This document shows, in pieces, positions 20,201 through 32,309 of a stretch of DNA of 54,311 nt. Location of the stretch: assembly GCA_001247695.2 (NCBI GenBank), contig LGRX02035435.1, positions 1-54,311 of the forward strand, in the 5' to 3' direction. The first letter of the stretch is position 1, and every line of letters begins with the position of its first letter. Source of the DNA: Cymbomonas tetramitiformis (taxonomy: Eukaryota > Chlorophyta > Pyramimonadophyceae > Pyramimonadales > Pyramimonadaceae). Below the pieces are notes generated by a model. That model did no database searches. It worked only from the letters and a program-made list of their open reading frames with translations, and had not been told where the DNA came from. The translations under genes and the position numbers were made by a program.

Positions 20201-20860
20201 GAGGAAGAAGACGACTGGCCGGCGTATCGTTCATCACCTGTCTGGATCCCATCCTTCGCCGGCAGCACCGCTGCGGCCTTGTCGATCACCGATGTGACGC
20301 CGCCCGATGTGACGGCAGAGATCCCTTAGAGCATCGGGACCCCTGCCCTTGAATCCTAGCGCCACCGTTATAGGTCAGCGGCTTAGCACTCTCAGCTAGA
20401 TGGACCTTGCGGTCCCTCTGGACTTATAACATTTGTATCTCTAGGGTTTAGGGTTGGGTATCCTTTCTTGGGATGCTGCCTTGGCACCTCACCTCTTCGG
20501 GGTGAGGTGGTGTCATGGGAACAGTGACTTTAGCCCCCCCACTGTAAGGGGGTGGCAGTCCTGTCCGCCTGTGTCACCCCTCGACCCGCGGTGCCGTCTT
20601 GCCTGGCACGGTTCTTCTCAGCTCAAGGAATAAAACCCCTCCCGTATATTATTCAATCATCTTCGCACTGTGAAACCTTGAAGCACCTGCTGTGCAACTT
20701 TGTTCTAGGTTGCTGTGATATATATATATATGATATATCAGACTCCGCCAATTACATATATATATATTTCATTGTTTCTGTCAAAGTCCAAGGGGGGGGT
20801 GGGTGGAACTTGGGACTTCGAGGCCTCTCCGCAAAATCCCCATACTTCAGGATTCCTTAA

Positions 20861-21221
20861 CACCCTAAGGGCGAATTCGTTTTTAGCAGTATGGGATCAG
20901 TATGAGCGCGGAAACATCCATAACATCAAGTTAATAGTGGTGGCATGTTCATGGCACATGCCCAACAATGCCCCCAGCAGCTGGTCAACAGAATTTCATT
21001 AAGTATGGTGATGTTGGGTCACATATAATCATGTGTGCACATACGGTGTGAGTGTCTGATAATGAGGTGTCATATCATCCACCTAGTTCCATAATATAAG
21101 GTATACGAAGAATCGTGGCAAATGGATGTCTAGAACTTGAGTTATTGCCGCTGAAAACGTGAAAATAAATTCCTAGAAAACAGGATCAGTATGCGCAGTA
21201 TGGCAATTCGCCCTTAAGGTG
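20861..21221. mobile_element. 361-bp piggyBac-type MITE flanked by TTAA
   Basis: Inverted termini CACCCTAAGGGCGAATT and, from the other end, CACCTTAAGGGCGAATT are flanked by TTAA at 20857-20860 and 21222-21225. Inner inverted words (CAGTATGGGATCAGTATG type) extend the symmetry. There is no ORF. TTAA target sites are the hallmark of piggyBac (and Kolobok) elements, so this is probably a non-autonomous member. Confidence 0.9.
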
Positions 21222-21225
21222 TTAA

Positions 21226-24200
21226 CACTGTCAAAGGGGTGAGGGGGGACTTGGGACTTGCCGATTTTGGGGGGATGGGGGAGGGGGAGACTTGGGACTC
21301 TCACTCTGTTTCAACCACGAACCAGTTTCAACATCGAACGTCTGAGACATGAACATCGTCATCGAACTTCGAACATAGGGTACATACTCGATACTGATAC
21401 TCGATACTGTGTACACTCTCCACGCAACGCAACGTCTCAAGCCCTCCTGCCCTGTCCGGATATCCAATCAGAATCGCGATGTCAGGATCTTTTTCAGGAC
21501 TCGGACTTTATAAAGGACTTATATGTGACACTCGAGTCAATCGGACTTTGCACTTTCAAGGTTTCATTTCATCGAGTCTGCAATCGCAACCGGACAGAGT
21601 CGAGAGACAGAGTGTGTAGACCCCTACTGTGACACTGTAGAGAGTCGAGACGCAGACGAGAGAGAGACAGGCAGACAGAAAGAGAAACAGAATTGAGAAT
21701 ATAAACTTCATTCGCTTCGGTACAACCTGTCGATGTCGTGTGCCTGTGCCGATGCCGCTGCGCTGTCGGAAGCGAAGGTTTACGCGTTTACACTCTGTCA
21801 AATTCCTCGTCATCACTGTTTCGATGCACAGATGAACAATCGTATCTCATATGATATATTCAAATTCATAGCATCATCATCGATCTTCATTCATCATCAT
21901 CGCTGATGAACACGATGATGTCTTTGTCTTTGTCTGTGACACGCGGGAGCAACGGGACTGCGGGGATGCGGATGCGGGTCTACCGTGTCACGGGTCACCC
22001 GTATAAATAGTTTTTTGTAATAGATTACTGTCGTACAGCACACTCGAGGGAACCGTGTACAGTCTGTACATGGCCGATGACGGTTGTAGCCTGTCGACAA
22101 TGAATGACAAATGACAGTCGAATGCTTAATAAAGCGTGTTTGGTGCCGAGTGATGAGTGTGCTCGACTTGACATCATAGCAGGTTCTGGCCGATGCTGGC
22201 ATTCACTCCTGAAAAGGGTTGTCTGTAGCGGCGGTCACAGGGCTTGGTCAAAGCGTAATATATCCTCTTTTAAAAATCAGCTGGATATATTTTCCCTCAA
22301 GCAGATTTTATATGCACATAGTAGACAAGTATGTTTGTGCTGGAGGCTGTTGACGGGATAATCACGCGTTGCGCTGAACCCTCTTCGCATATAGGTAACA
22401 CCTCCCCTGTCGAATGATCTTGACCACTGCCTGCTAACTCACCTACTTGCCCGCCTTTGAGAAGGAAATAGACAACCAAATGAACAGTTTGTTAGGAGTG
22501 TTTTGTTTTTCTTCTATATCTTAAGATAAGTTAGTACCTTGATATGAAGCATACTTCGAACATTCAGCTGAGGAGGTTTAGAAATAGGGTCAACAAAACA
22601 TTCAGCTTGAGGTTATGCTCCTTGCTATACTTTCAAGCTGCTTTGGTGCGCTCTACCCCTGGCGGGAAACACTATTAAAACTTTGAAATTGCAAACGCCC
22701 AGATCTTGACGTTGAGAGATGTGTGTGAATTCGCAACGGCGTGTGGGCGAAAAACGTCTTTGTCAAACTTCGCCGGTTTACGGGTCGCTCTTAGTTAAAT
22801 CGAGGTTTCTATCTTTATTCATAAAGATTTATATGCATGTAATAGTTTGCGGTTTACACGCGTTTGGTATTTGTAGACTGGCGTCGAAAAGGGTACATCA
22901 TTTCTTTTTTACCTAACGTCGGATTTAGTGTTGACGACGAAGAGAGATCCCGGTCAATAGAGTAAAAGATTTCCCAGTCTTGAGTCATATATCTGTACGT
23001 AGACGTATTTGCTCTTACCGTTTGTTTACGTTCGCTTCTCCCTCGCGGTTTTCAACACGCAGAGCTTTGTCTTGACTAAAATGACTGGTTGGCGGGGTAG
23101 AAACCAGGTCTCGATATGTTTACTCGTGACGAGCTTATCTGAAACGGTCATTCACCAATCTGTAGTTGTGCTCCGTAATATCTGCCAGGTTTGTTATGTG
23201 AAAATTCCAACCCTAATGTACGTTTGTGCACCCTAGTCCTTCTTGAGCGTCACCGCATTTACTGTGTGGACCCGACGGAGAATCAGGCTGACGTATTTGA
23301 AACCCAAAGGAAATTGACAATTTGCACTGTGTAGAAGATGCCCTTTCTTTATTTGAGAGGGTTCCAAGGACTTCGATATTGGTATGTTAGAAGGAGTGCT
23401 TGCTAACGGATGTGAGGACCCTCGAGCTGTAGGGTGCTACGATTAGGTACCTTGATTATGCGCGTTCAACGCTATCTTGTTTTTTGTGTGTTAACAAAAT
23501 TCACAGCAACTCTCTTGCTCCTGATTCTTGTTTGTTTCCAGGTTTCTCTTAAGCTCTGCATTCTACTGTCGCTCCAAGAGACGCTGTTGCGGTGCTGATG
23601 TTGTGTTCATGCTCGTACGTTATATGCTTGTGTACTCCTTTTGGCTGTTGTGAAGTCGTTTGCTGGTTATCAGCTTGCACTCCTTGCTTGTAGTCTCCTA
23701 ACCTGACGCGGTGCTGTTCCCGTGTCACATTTTTTCCCGTTGTCGGACTGTGCCGAAAGGTTGTGTCCCAGAACTTGCTTTCTTCTTACAGAACGTCGCT
23801 TTCCTTGTTTTTCTGGCTGCAAGTCCAGCTGTTTGCATTGCTCTAAAATGTTTTCCTCTTGTTTCGACTCCTTTTCGCTGGCAAATTCCTTTCACGTGCG
23901 GAGGCGAAATCTGTTGGTCGTTCAGTTCCAATTGAAGGATGTCGTTTGAAACTTGTATCTGCAAAAAGGCTTCCCGGTCTGTCACGAAAAAAATGTGATA
24001 CATTTTTCCTTAACAGTTCCTCTTGCTGTGTTTCCAATCTTGGAGATTTCCTGGAGATCTTGCAGAACCTCTTTTCTTTATCGTTGGTGCGCAAGTTTAC
24101 CGTTGCTTTCTGGAAGGATATGGTCAAATTCAAAATCTTCTGATGTCATCGGTATTCATTTCGTGGCTTCCTGAAATACTACGGACTGTCTACATGTGTA

Positions 24201-24660
24201 AAGCGTTGAATCTTGATACTGGGTTTCTTTGCGGTCACCCAGTTCATCACCCACTGTGTTCGACACTAATTGGTGCTCCCAAAGCTAGGTGAAATGTTGA
24301 GTCCTTACCCTAGTTGATCTCGTCTCAAGTGCTATTCCTTTTTTTTCTTTGCTGCCGATGAGGGTTCCGTTCGGCTTGGTTTGGATACCAAGTGCAACGG
24401 ACAGGGCAACGATTCAGCGGAGACTGCCTAAGGCACTTATTTTTGCTCGAAGTGGCTGGCGTACCCTTCTTATGAAGAATGTTTCGCTTGTTTGTTCACT
24501 GGATTGAGCAGCCTGACTTTTCCTTGCATCGCTTCGCAGGCTTGTTGAAGCAAAAGCAGAAAGGTTCTGTGCGGCATCTTTAAGTTCGCTGAAGGTTGTC
24601 GTGTCGGCCTTGACGTATCTGTGAGGGTCATCCCCAAAGGTTAAGACCTTGGAGCAAAGA
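21226..24660. other. No recognised gene
   Basis: Simple-sequence stretches (GATACTCGATACT at 21390-21415, CATCAT at 21870-21905) and T-rich DNA fill this region. ORFs below 100 codons occur on both strands, with no recognisable domain or joinable exons. The last few hundred bases are presumably promoter and 5' UTR of the Myb gene. Confidence 0.45.
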
Positions 24661-24663
24661 AGT

Positions 24664-27600
24664 ATGGGGCGTGCAACCAAGTATCCTGGCGAGTCTGAAG
24701 AGGAAAAGCGGACTCGCCAGAGGCTGGCGACCAAGAAGCGCGTGCAGAAGTCTAGAGAGCGGCAGAAGGAGCGCAAGCTGCTGCAGGTTTGTGTTTCTCG
24801 CATGGGCTCCGCTCAGATAGATTTAGCAAGGTTGATAAGAGTGCACGGATACACAGAGCGCGATGCCATATGGGCTCCTGAGAGAAGTTAAACACTTGTA
24901 GTTTTCAAATACTGGCTCTCCGAGAGCTTTTCAAGTGATCAATCTTGACGGCGCGATTATTTTCCCTGCCTTGAGCCCTAGTTTTCGACGGCACGTTGAG
25001 ATTCCTTTTCTCGGCAGTCGTCCACGGCCTCTCTCCCTGCGCGGGTGGTTGAATACTGGAAGGCGCGGTCTTCGGTTTGGCTTTTGAGAGGAGTGAGACG
25101 CTGACTTGATGCCCTGTTTCGTGGGGCGCAGTCACAAATGGCAGCCGGACAAGCCACACCTGCAGACGCTGCCAAGGCCTACAGCTTAGCACCAAAGCGT
25201 GGCACTGGACGCTTGTGGGATGCCGCGGAATCAGACGCGCTCCGAAGGGGAGTCTGCCGTTACGGCGTTGGTGAGCTCCCTAATATGCCTGGATGTTGAG
25301 CGGACTGCCCCAATGACTGCGGCTCGCACCAGTACCTCGTTGCGGAAGACGAGAGTTCGTCGCCTCTGGGTCCTCGCGCCTGCCTCCCGCCACTCTCGAC
25401 CCTCTTTTGGGCTGTAGAGGGCGCGTGGTTTGCCCGACCTCGCGTACTGCTTTCCACACGCAAGTATCGATCAGCTCGTCGATAGGCTTTCAGTGCGCAC
25501 TTCCCCTCACGCGCTCTGTGCTCCTTTGCATGACTGCCACCATGCTCTCGGGCGCCTCGCTTCGCAGGCAAGTGGCAGCAGATTCTACGGGATCCGGAGC
25601 TCGGTCCGGTACTGCAGGTGCGTTGCGGTCCTCGCTATCCTCCCCGTCCCTACTTGGCATGCCTCGCTTCTTGCTTTTTGCCACCACCTGACTGGCCGGC
25701 TTTCTTCCTTGCTTGAGACCCCCGTCGGGCGAGTCGCCGGGCGCCGAGAGTTCCGGCCGCCCAGGTTGTGTCCAGTCACGTCACCGAGAGCGACGAGGGC
25801 ACTCCGGGTAGGCTGCTTGCCGTGGACGGGCTGCTGGCCTCTCGCTGCGCGGCCGCTCTGGGGAAGCGAGATGGCGGGAGCGGGGCGCTGTGTCGGGGAG
25901 CTTCGCCGCAGAGCCGAAGCAACGTGGACTTGAAAGACAAGTGGAGATGCCTTGTGGGCCGGACGCCGCAGACCAGTCAGGCATCGTCGGCGCTGGTGGC
26001 GCTAGCGGCGGGGGTGACACACGTGGATGAGGCGGGACAGCCAATAGGAGAGGACGGCGTGATAGAGCCGATCGAGACGAAGCACGCGGTGCTTGCAGCC
26101 GAGGGCGCAGCTGCCTCAAGTGAAGCCGCGGAAGACAGGTGCCTGCATAACCCGTGTACCACCCTTTCCTGGTGCTGCACCCCTCCCTTATTTGGTGTCG
26201 GCTCGGTGCGGATGAAAGGGTTGCCTCTAGTGTAATGCCACCTGAATTCTGCACGTCAGTCGTGAAAAACCGGCGACAAAGCAGGAGGGGTTCGTGGGAT
26301 GAAATGGAAGACAGGTGGTGTGAGAGTGTGCAGGAAGTAGTGTAATTAAACAGGAGACGCCCGGCCTGCAAAGTACTTGTGCTTGTTCTTTGCCTCTGCG
26401 GGGATTGCGGGTCGCTTCGGGTGTCCTGCGAGGAGTGCTCCGTGCCCTCCTCTCTTGGCTGCACGTCAGCGCGTCTACAAACTTCACAGCCGCGAGTGAG
26501 CCGGCTAGAGTTGACTCATCTCTCGCATGAGTGGCCTCTAGTGACAGGTTGCCTACGGCTTTCCGTCGGCCGGCTTAAGATTTCCGAACCTGCGATATTG
26601 CGGCATCCTTACTTTGACAACCCCCCTGGCTCATGCCCGCTGCAGGAGCAAGGATCTGACCGTGCCTGGCATGACTCCACAAGTGTCTCTGGAACAGCTC
26701 GCCATTTGCGAGCTCTCCACGAAGCGCGCCCAGCAAGACGTCCAGATGGCCGAGACTGCGCTCCGAAGGGCTCAAAGTGCCCTGTCCGTTGCCAAGCAGC
26801 GTGAGGAGGATGCCCGGAACCTAGTCAAGCTGTGCTCCGATCCCTCTCTGTTGACTACAGGTGGGTAGCAGCCCCATGAACCAAGCATCCCAAGTTTCCC
26901 GAGGGCATCTGCAGTGAGGGATTGATATGCAGTCTACACGATTTGCTCCAGGCCGACACACCTGGGCCGTCTACTTGTTGGTAGTGTTGTGCTCCTTGGC
27001 CCAAACTTGTGCGCCAGCGCAGCTCCAATCTGCTGGGCTGCAAGTCGCCTTTGGCTCCCTGGCTGGGTGAACTGTTCACTCACTCCTGCGCACAAGTGCC
27101 ACACTGCTCAGGAGCGCGCGCCGGCGGTCTGGTGCTGCCTGGCTCTCGCAGTGGTAGAGACCACTTGGGCACTCGTGACCTCCGTGTACATCTTTTATTC
27201 TGTGCCTGAATGTTCCGACTGTACACGCGTTTCAACGCGTCACTTGTGCGGTGTTTCTGGCGATTGCGTTCTGCAGATGACTTGGCACCGCGCAGTTTCC
27301 TGTGAGGTGCAGGGAACCTCACAGCGGGTGAGGGAGGGGGATGGCAAACGCGCAGGAGGCTGGCCCGGGCAGCCCGGGCTCCTAGTCCAGCATATGATGC
27401 AGGCTTCCCTAGCAACGCCCATGGGTTCTGCAGCCCCCCACAGTGTTCCCGCCTCTACGGGGATAGCCACCCCGAAGGCGGCTGCAATGACATTGGCACC
27501 AGAAACCCTGGCCTCCCTTGGCTCAGGAATGTCTCCAGTGCCATCAACCTCCATCAGTGCCTCCAAGCCCCCCCTACGCCCCACCGCCGCACCTCTGTTA

Positions 27601-28986
27601 CCACCCGGCTTGTTACCATCGACCGTTACCGTGTCTTCTGGCGTAACCTGCCTGCCAGGTCACCCTGTGGTGGCAACCCCGTTCCTAGCGCCAGCCCCTA
27701 TGCTCCCACCAGTACCTAGCTCCTTCTCCGCTGCGCAGCCGGCCACATACATGCCGCCGACCTCGGCAGCGGCCTCGCCAACATCATGCTTCGTCGCTAC
27801 TGCTGGAGCTTCTCCCAGCATCAGCCTCGCAGTGCCGGCAGCGCCCTCTGCTGTGAGCACCGTGCTGACCCCGGTGGGAATAGAAGGGAAGAAGCCCGCC
27901 GCAACTTGGACGCGGTCCCCGGATGTCGGGACAGAAGGTGGCGACTCTGCCTCACAGCACGTGGCTGCGGAGGAGGAGCCAGCTTCGGTGGTGATGGTGG
28001 GCGAGTCCCCTGCCGAGCCGAAGGCCGTAGTAATAGCAATGCCGGTAATGGCGAGCCAAGAAATCATGGGCGTATCCTCAGCTTCCGCAGACGTCCAGGC
28101 TCCCGCTGCGCCTGCCAGCACAGCCACCTCTGAGGCGCTTGGTGATGTAACTCCCCCTCGACCAGCACATCCTGAGTCCTCCGACACAAGCCCCATGAAC
28201 AAGATCGCACCCGTCGCCGGCAAGTCCCCTGGCAAGCTCCCATGGAGCCTCTTGGATGGAGCCGAGGACCCCACTCAAGGGGAGCATGCGCGCACAACTG
28301 GCAAGAGAAGCAGAGACGTGGCGGAGAGCAGCATCCCCTCCCACCTCAAGACGCCGCCGTCGGTGAACCTGCCCAAGTCGCCCATGATGGAGAGTTCCCG
28401 ACGAGGCTGCGGCACCCCTTGCGCTGGCACCCTCGTCTCCAAGCCAGAACTGGACAGCCCGGTGGCCAACTCTCCAGGTGAGCCCTCTGCTCAATCCTAG
28501 GGCTGCCGTCTCTCAACTCTTTGCGTGCGGCCTCCTATGCTCTGGGGTGCCCGCCTCCGAACCAACTCTTTGTGTACGTCACTCGGTTGTCTGCATGCCC
28601 CACTGTTCATATTACGTGGTTGCGGGATCACCAGATGCCTGTCGATCAGCCCAAACAGCTGGATTGACCAGCCGTCTTCTGGCAGTGCAACTTAATCAGT
28701 TGGAAAGACCAGCAGAGAGGTTTGCAGTTGAGCACCGGAACTGGATCGGCCAGCAGAGCTAATCAGCACAAGTAGCAGGATAGGCATGGTTGCAGGGATC
28801 CATTCGCCCTGCAATGCGTGCGAAGCTGCAGTGGTGAGAGGTGTCCACTGTTCCAACCATGTTGAGGGAGGTAAGGCAGCAGCAGAATTGACGAGGGGAG
28901 TCGTCTCAGTTATCGATCGCCTTGGTGTGCAACCCACAGGTATCAGAGCGGCGGAGGCCCTCTTGGATCTGGAGAGCCAGAAATAG
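24664..28986 (+). CDS. TRB/SMH-like single-Myb (SANT) DNA-binding protein with coiled coil
   Basis: Seven exons join in one frame of 639 codons: 24664-24786, 25132-25270, 25568-25617, 25912-26138, 26646-26860, 27356-28474 and 28940-28986. All six introns are GT-AG, 294-507 bp, with matching phases. Residues 1-41 are very basic. Residues 67-119 form a Myb/SANT domain split over three exons, with the three tryptophans W70, W90 and W115, the segment GVCRYGVGKWQQIL, and RSNVDLKDKWR, the signature of the plant telomere-repeat-binding family. Residues about 195-240 form a coiled coil. Residues 253-624 are Ala/Pro/Ser/Thr-rich. No histone H1/H5 globular domain is seen, unlike land-plant SMH proteins. 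By family it should act in the nucleus on telomeric or telo-box DNA. The start is the first ATG of exon 1; the junction of the basic exon 1 to exon 2 is inferred, as exon 2 also contains an ATG (25138). Confidence 0.82.
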
Positions 28987-28989
28987 ACG

Positions 28990-29805
28990 TTTCATCAACG
29001 AGAGTGAGGCAGCCGCGTGAATTTCTGTGTTGATATTGATGAAGGTCTCCTATCAGATGTCCCTGGAGGCTGATGCCCGAGCGGGCACTCTGAAGGAACA
29101 GGATGGATTCAGCAATCTTCTTACTCAGCTCATCTGCTGCCCCTTGTGTTACAAATGCTATATTCACATCCAAATCATCCGTGGAGTAGTTGCCGTGGAT
29201 GCTTGGGACAAGAACGCGATGGTGTTGACGCAATTCGACGCAAGTCCCAGCTTCACGGAGACTTTGCTAGATGCAGACATGCACGGCCAACATGTGCTCA
29301 CGCAAAATGTATATACTTTCCAACAAGCAGCCTTGGAAGTGTAGGTAGTGTCACGCACCCATGCAATACGATAGGTGTGCATTATGAAAACAAAGAAAAC
29401 ATAACGAAATTGCCTGCACATGCTTATAATGAATATCTCTTGAATCGTCATAAATGGTCTTGCTGATGTATTTCTCCCAAAAGTAAAGAAAGCAGCATTT
29501 CCAAACAACTTGAGAGATATTAACATGCAACTTCGGGTGCCCATGATCAGATATAAAGACTTCACCCAGCTTCAAGTATGAATAGGGCGCCGATTTTATA
29601 TTTATCTAAGTCCTTTTCATTCATTCAAAGTTGTAGTGTCCTGGTTATGAAGTTATCTTTGTATCAATGATTAATTTTGCCATTTGAAACAGTTTTCTAG
29701 GTTGCTACATTTTAGATTAAGTAAATTCAAGTAATCGCATTGAAATTTTGGATGGGAAGAATGTATGAATATATATACTTGCCGCGCAAATATATCAACG
29801 CTCCG
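28990..29805. other. No recognised gene
   Basis: The ORF at 29027-29344 has no recognised domain. The 3' UTR of the Myb gene should lie in the first part; I see no clear AATAAA within about 200 bp. Confidence 0.35.
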
Positions 29806-30512
29806 CATGGGATCTGCACCCTGCGGTACCCTCTCCTTTTTGTCGCCATAATGGGGGTTTTTTGTCGCCATGCAGAATTTCGAGGTTGGGTGCAGAATTT
29901 TCGGCTGGATACAGAATTTCCCGAGAAAAAGTGACCCGAACCCTTAGAAATACCATTTCAGTTCTTGTTCTATCATTTTCTCAGGAAATTCTGCATCCGC
30001 CATCGCCATCGCCATCGCCAACAGCATCAGCATTGCCACTTTGCCGGTACGTTAAATACCGCTTCAAACGATAGGTCGCGACATTTCTTTTCCCGTACGT
30101 TGGGTTTATTTCGCGTACTTTGGGTTTATTGATTTCACGTACTTGTTTCGCGTACTTGTTTCGCGTACTTTGGGTTTATTATTTTCGCGTACTTTGGGGT
30201 TTCCCGTACTTTGGGTTTATTTCGCGTACTTTAGGTTGATTTATTTCACGTACTTATTTCGCGTACTTTGGATTTATTATTTTCGCGTACTTTGATGGGT
30301 TTACTTCGCGTACATTGGGTTTGGGTCGCCGCGACAAAATTTCCCTTCTTAATGGCGACAAAATGTCCCTAATAGTGACATTTTGTTACATGGCGACACA
30401 TTGTTCATATTAGAGACTTTTTGTCGTGGCGACAAATTTACCCGATGGCGACAAAAAAAACCCCCGCGTGGCGACAAATTTTCCACGTTACCGCACCCTG
30501 CAGATCCCTTGC
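29806..30512. mobile_element. Foldback element with TTTTTGTCGCCAT inverted ends
   Basis: The left end carries GATCTGCACCCTGCGGTACC and two TTTTTGTCGCCAT words around a GGGGGTTTTTT block. The right end carries the inverted order, with ATGGCGACAAAAAA, AACCCCCGCG and ACCGCACCCTGCAGATCCC. Together the imperfect inverted repeats span about 65-75 bp. The middle holds the GTACTTT minisatellite. No transposase is present and no target duplication could be fixed. The right end overlaps the start of Gag copy C. Confidence 0.6.
30088..30330. repeat. Minisatellite TTTCGCGTACTTTGGGTTTA
   Basis: About a dozen diverged units of 12-24 bp are built on CGTACTT, alternating with GGGTTTATT. They lie inside the foldback element. 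Confidence 0.85.
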
Positions 30513-30985
30513 TACGACATTTGACATTGCTGCCGGAATTTCGACTCTTCCTACTCCCACTACTCCGGCAGTGCAAGCTGCGCCAGCAGCTACTTCGGCG
30601 CAAGCTGAATTCGTCGACCACGTCACTTACGACGCGTGATCTTTTCGACGCTGACGTGGTCAAGTGTGTGTTACGGAAAGTCATGAACGATTAGGACCAA
30701 ACGTTCACCGCTGCTTCCGAAGATAATGCGTCCGCTGTACGGTATGGGGGCACATTGTGGTTCAGATGCGGCAGCGCGTTAACGCAGCTGACCCGCTGTT
30801 CACGTCTATCTTCGGTCCCGATGATATGGCCACTGCTGTACGCTCTGAGGCCAACGCCCTGGTCGTTTTCTCGACTGTCGAGCAGGTCGTGGACCCATTC
30901 AGCACAGCAGCGGGTTGGGTCGACGCTGTCACGCCTACTGCGACAGCGTATACGATATGGACGCCCGTCACAAACGCTGCGACGG
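30489..30985 (+). pseudogene. Gag-like protein, copy C (degenerate fragment)
   Basis: Pieces in different frames follow copy A in order. RSLATTFDIAAG at 30504 matches its RSLVTIFDDAAA. LFDADVVKCVLRKVMND at about 30640 matches the FDKRAAKLVIKKVHDD region. Then MRQRVNAADPLFTSIFGPDD and SEANALVVFSTVEQVVDP at 30763-30900 match the copy A stretch around residues 95-135. At least two frameshifts and stops separate them. Past 30985 the similarity is lost in a duplicated TACGATATGG-rich segment. Confidence 0.6.
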
Positions 30986-31354
30986 CGTATACGATATGGT
31001 CGGTGCAGTAGTGGAACACCCTGGCAGGGGATACCCGTATCTCAGGGGCGTGATACACAGCTCAGCAGGCCATGGTGGGGGCACTGATGGTACGACCTGG
31101 AACGCTGGAAGGGGGTATTCATATATCTGGGGTTTGACACACAGCTCAGCAGTCTGTGGTGGAGGCAGTGGCGCTCAGCGTGAGACAGCGAGGTCGAGCA
31201 CGAATTCGAGTATGACTCAGATGTGGAGAGAGCTGGAGGAATTTGGAGACATAGGCGAGCGGTCGGGAAGTGGAAGTCATCAGTTAGCACTTTTTCAACT
31301 TCCATCTCGGATCGGCGGCAGTGCAGTACATATACAGTTGCGACCGCAGTATTT

Positions 31355-31616
31355 CAAGGTATGTCTTACACAAGGTCGACTTTACACAAAACTTCCGAAC
31401 ATATTTTTATTCGATAAACATGTCGCTCAAAGCAATCTAAACATATTGCGTACTCCGGGTATGCAATTGTCCCAGGCATTGAAAAGTTATGGTCGATACC
31501 GCTCAGTTATCTCCCATACTTAACCATACATAAGCGGAAACTTAAATCGCTTATATCTCACGATCTAGAAAATCAGAAGTTTTGTGTAAAGTCGACCTCG
31601 CGTAAGACATGCCTTG
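31355..31616. mobile_element. 262-bp MITE with 43-bp inverted repeats and ATTT flanks
   Basis: The left end CAAGGTATGTCTTACACAAG and the right end (inverted) CAAGGCATGTCTTACGCGAG continue for about 43 bp with few mismatches, sharing GTCGACTTTACACAAAACTT. ATTT lies on both sides (31351-31354 and 31617-31620), a likely 4-bp target duplication. There is no coding capacity, and I cannot name the superfamily. Confidence 0.82.
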
Positions 31617-31650
31617 ATTTGAGGACAGACGCGCAGCCTTCTTATAGTAA

Positions 31651-32309
31651 GGCTGCCCACACTTTGCCCCTAGGGGGGGGGAGCACAGGACATCGCAAAG
31701 TCGGGGGGTAACCCCCGCCGCACGAAAGAGTCGGGGGAGGTTACCCCCCGCACAACAAAGTCGGGAGGGGGGTTACTCAGCCCTAATCGCAACCGATCAC
31801 CACTTAGAATATATTGCTCAAAACACATGAGAAATGCCAAAATTTCGGCGCCTGCGGCGCGATATACCACAATTGCATTTGCATTGTCAGTGTTCAACGT
31901 CCATCAACATCACTTCAGCCAAGCATCGATCCTTCAAAGCTCCTCTCGTGATGCATGGTGGTATCCGCGCGTGGGGCACTCTCGCCCCCGCGCGCGTGAT
32001 GGTGGTATCCGCGCGTGGGGCATTCCCGCCCCCGCGTGCGTGATGGTGGTATCCGCGCGTGGGGCACCCCCCCGGCGCGTGATGGTGACAACCGTTGGTT
32101 TATGCACGCCCCTAGTAAGACAAATAAATGTGAGTGTTAGCGGGGTGTGCAATATGGACAGTTTGCGCCGGGGGTACCCCCGCTGCACGAAAGCGGAGTC
32201 GGGGGAGGGGGGCGACCCTCCAAGACAAAAGCGAGTCTGGGGGGTGGGGGGATGTCCTGTGCTTCCCCCCCCACCCCCCCACCCCCCCAGGAGCAAAGTG
32301 TGGGTAGCC
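31651..32309. mobile_element. GC-rich inverted-repeat element of about 660 bp
   Basis: The ends share GCCCACACTTTGCCCCTAGG on the left and, inverted, ACCCACACTTTGCTCCTGGG on the right, then G-runs, then AGCACAGGACATC. A CGCACGAAAG..GTCGGGGGAGG motif recurs further in on both sides. Inverted similarity extends over about 100 bp or more. No ORF or clear target duplication was found. Confidence 0.75.
31958..32075. repeat. Tandem repeat TGATGGTGGTATCCGCGCGT (three copies, about 45 bp)
   Basis: Three successive units of about 45 bp with GGTATCCGCGCGTGGGGCA lie inside the GC-rich inverted-repeat element. The last unit is shortened. Confidence 0.85.

Noticed and set aside
20449..20470. Telomere-type repeat TTTAGGG
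   Set aside because: Only about two imperfect copies occur; this is expected by chance and no array follows.
23711..24292. Cluster of 70-96-codon ORFs on both strands
   Set aside because: They overlap in several frames, have no domain, no joinable splice phases and no repeat relation.
27660..28274. 204-codon minus-strand ORF opposite the Myb gene
   Set aside because: It is the antisense of the Ala/Pro-rich exon; low-complexity GC-rich exons often leave such frames open.
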